In this document: positions 23,732 to 24,115 of the stretch, one piece after another
How the letters are laid out: the number at the start of each line of letters is the position of its first letter
How positions within the stretch are numbered: position 1 is the stretch's first letter
Origin: Allomyces macrogynus ATCC 38327
Taxonomy: Eukaryota > Blastocladiomycota > Blastocladiomycetes > Blastocladiales > Blastocladiaceae
Length of the DNA: 24,115 bases
Reading direction: 5' to 3'
NCBI GenBank assembly: GCA_000151295.1
Contig: GG745398.1
Coordinates: 41,038-65,152 of the forward strand
Position numbers and translations under genes: made by a program
The notes under the pieces: model-generated
Database searches by the model: none
Told to the model about the DNA's origin: nothing
What the model saw: the letters and a program-made list of their open reading frames with translations, nothing else

Positions 23732-23855
23732 ATGCTGTGCTCTGCATAGATGCGAAACACGTTGGAAAAGACCAGCCTCGATCAAACAAACTCCCTGTTT
23801 GCTGCTGGAACGCAGTGAGACCCGCCAAAACCCATGAGGGCTACGTCAGAAGCAA

Positions 23856-23937
23856 GACAGCGTGTCCGAGCGGTTAAGGAGATAGACTCGAAATCTATTA
23901 GGCATTGCCTGCACAGGTTCGAATCCTGTCGCTGTCG
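23856..23937 (+). tRNA. tRNA-Ser-CGA: tRNA-Ser(CGA), unit 4
   Basis: Same sequence as 4538-4619. Confidence 0.97.
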
Positions 23938-23970
23938 TTTTGTTTTTGCGCCACGTGTGTTGAACATGCA

Positions 23971-24012
23971 GAGGCCAGGGGTTCAAACCCCGCTCTGAAC
24001 ATCCACTTTTTC
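23971..24012 (+). other. Orphan B-box element E3, unit 4
   Basis: Copy of 4653-4694. Confidence 0.45.
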
Positions 24013-24067
24013 ATTTGATCGCCATGGCATGCCACAAAGTCACTCGACACACTCCCACTCACACAAC

Positions 24068-24115
24068 GGGGGTATAGCTCAGTGGCAGAGCAATCGACTG
24101 CAGATCGATAGGTCC
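24068..24115 (+). tRNA. tRNA-Cys-GCA: tRNA-Cys(GCA), partial at window end
   Basis: Matches 4750-4797: acceptor 5' strand, D arm, GCA anticodon arm and variable loop are present. The T arm and acceptor 3' strand lie beyond the window, so the gene is cut by the edge and is not known to be broken. Confidence 0.93.

Larger units (their letters stand above)
19295..24115. repeat. tRNA array unit 4 (right end cut by window)
   Basis: Fourth copy, cut inside tRNA-Cys. It holds 18 intact genes. Its left part follows unit 2; from about 23110 onward its spacers diverge from all other units while the tRNA bodies stay unchanged. Confidence 0.97.

Noticed and set aside
1..24115. CRISPR array or prokaryotic tRNA operon
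   Set aside because: Repeats are whole 6.4-kb cassettes, not short repeats with unique spacers. Absent CCA ends, a tRNA-Tyr intron at the eukaryotic site and T-tract terminators on both strands point to nuclear Pol III genes.

Overview
The window is a tandem array of nuclear-type tRNA genes from a eukaryote; I see no credible protein-coding gene. The genes have internal Pol III promoters (A box in the D arm, B box in the T arm), do not encode the 3' CCA, and are followed by T tracts on their own strand. tRNA-Tyr carries a short intron just 3' of the anticodon. Several tRNA bodies, and CAA triplets just upstream of many of them, resemble the plant and green-algal pattern. My best guess is a plant-lineage organism, perhaps a green alga, but the sequence alone does not settle it.

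The array is built from a unit of about 6.4 kb. Unit 1 is 1-6421 (its left edge is cut by the window), unit 2 is 6422-12873, unit 3 is 12874-19294, and unit 4 is 19295-24115 (cut on the right). The gene order in a full unit is Phe(GAA)+, His(GTG)-, Thr(AGT)-, Tyr(GTA)-, Ala(AGC)-, Asp(GTC)-, Ile(AAT)+, Asn(GTT)-, Met(CAT)+, Leu(AAG)+, Arg(ACG)-, Glu(CTC)+, Pro(AGG)+, Glu(TTC)-, Thr(CGT)-, Ala(CGC)+, Lys(CTT)-, Ser(CGA)+, Cys(GCA)+, Gln(CTG)+, Gly(GCC)+, Val(AAC)+, Leu(CAG)-, Pro(CGG)-. These 24 genes serve 19 amino acids; only Trp is absent, and the single Met gene looks like an elongator. I count 83 intact copies, four damaged ones, one Cys gene cut by the window edge, and a 665-base N gap in unit 2 where Ala(CGC), Lys(CTT) and Ser(CGA) should lie.

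The genes face both ways, in convergent, divergent and same-strand pairs, so the array does not look like one long transcript; each gene appears to have its own terminator. The spacers hold further tRNA-like material: a family of B-box elements with no matching A box and a shared RACAT/T-rich tail, a Gln(TTG)-like relic, poly-C tracts, and small palindromes.

The most unusual points are the near-complete tRNA set packed into a repeated cassette, a telomere-like CCTAA(n) block that replaces most of tRNA-Thr(AGT) in unit 3, the orphan B-box family, decay of tRNA-Glu(TTC) in two of four units, and a mosaic pattern of variants showing that the units exchange sequence. Some of the damage beside the gap and the poly-C tracts may be sequencing error.
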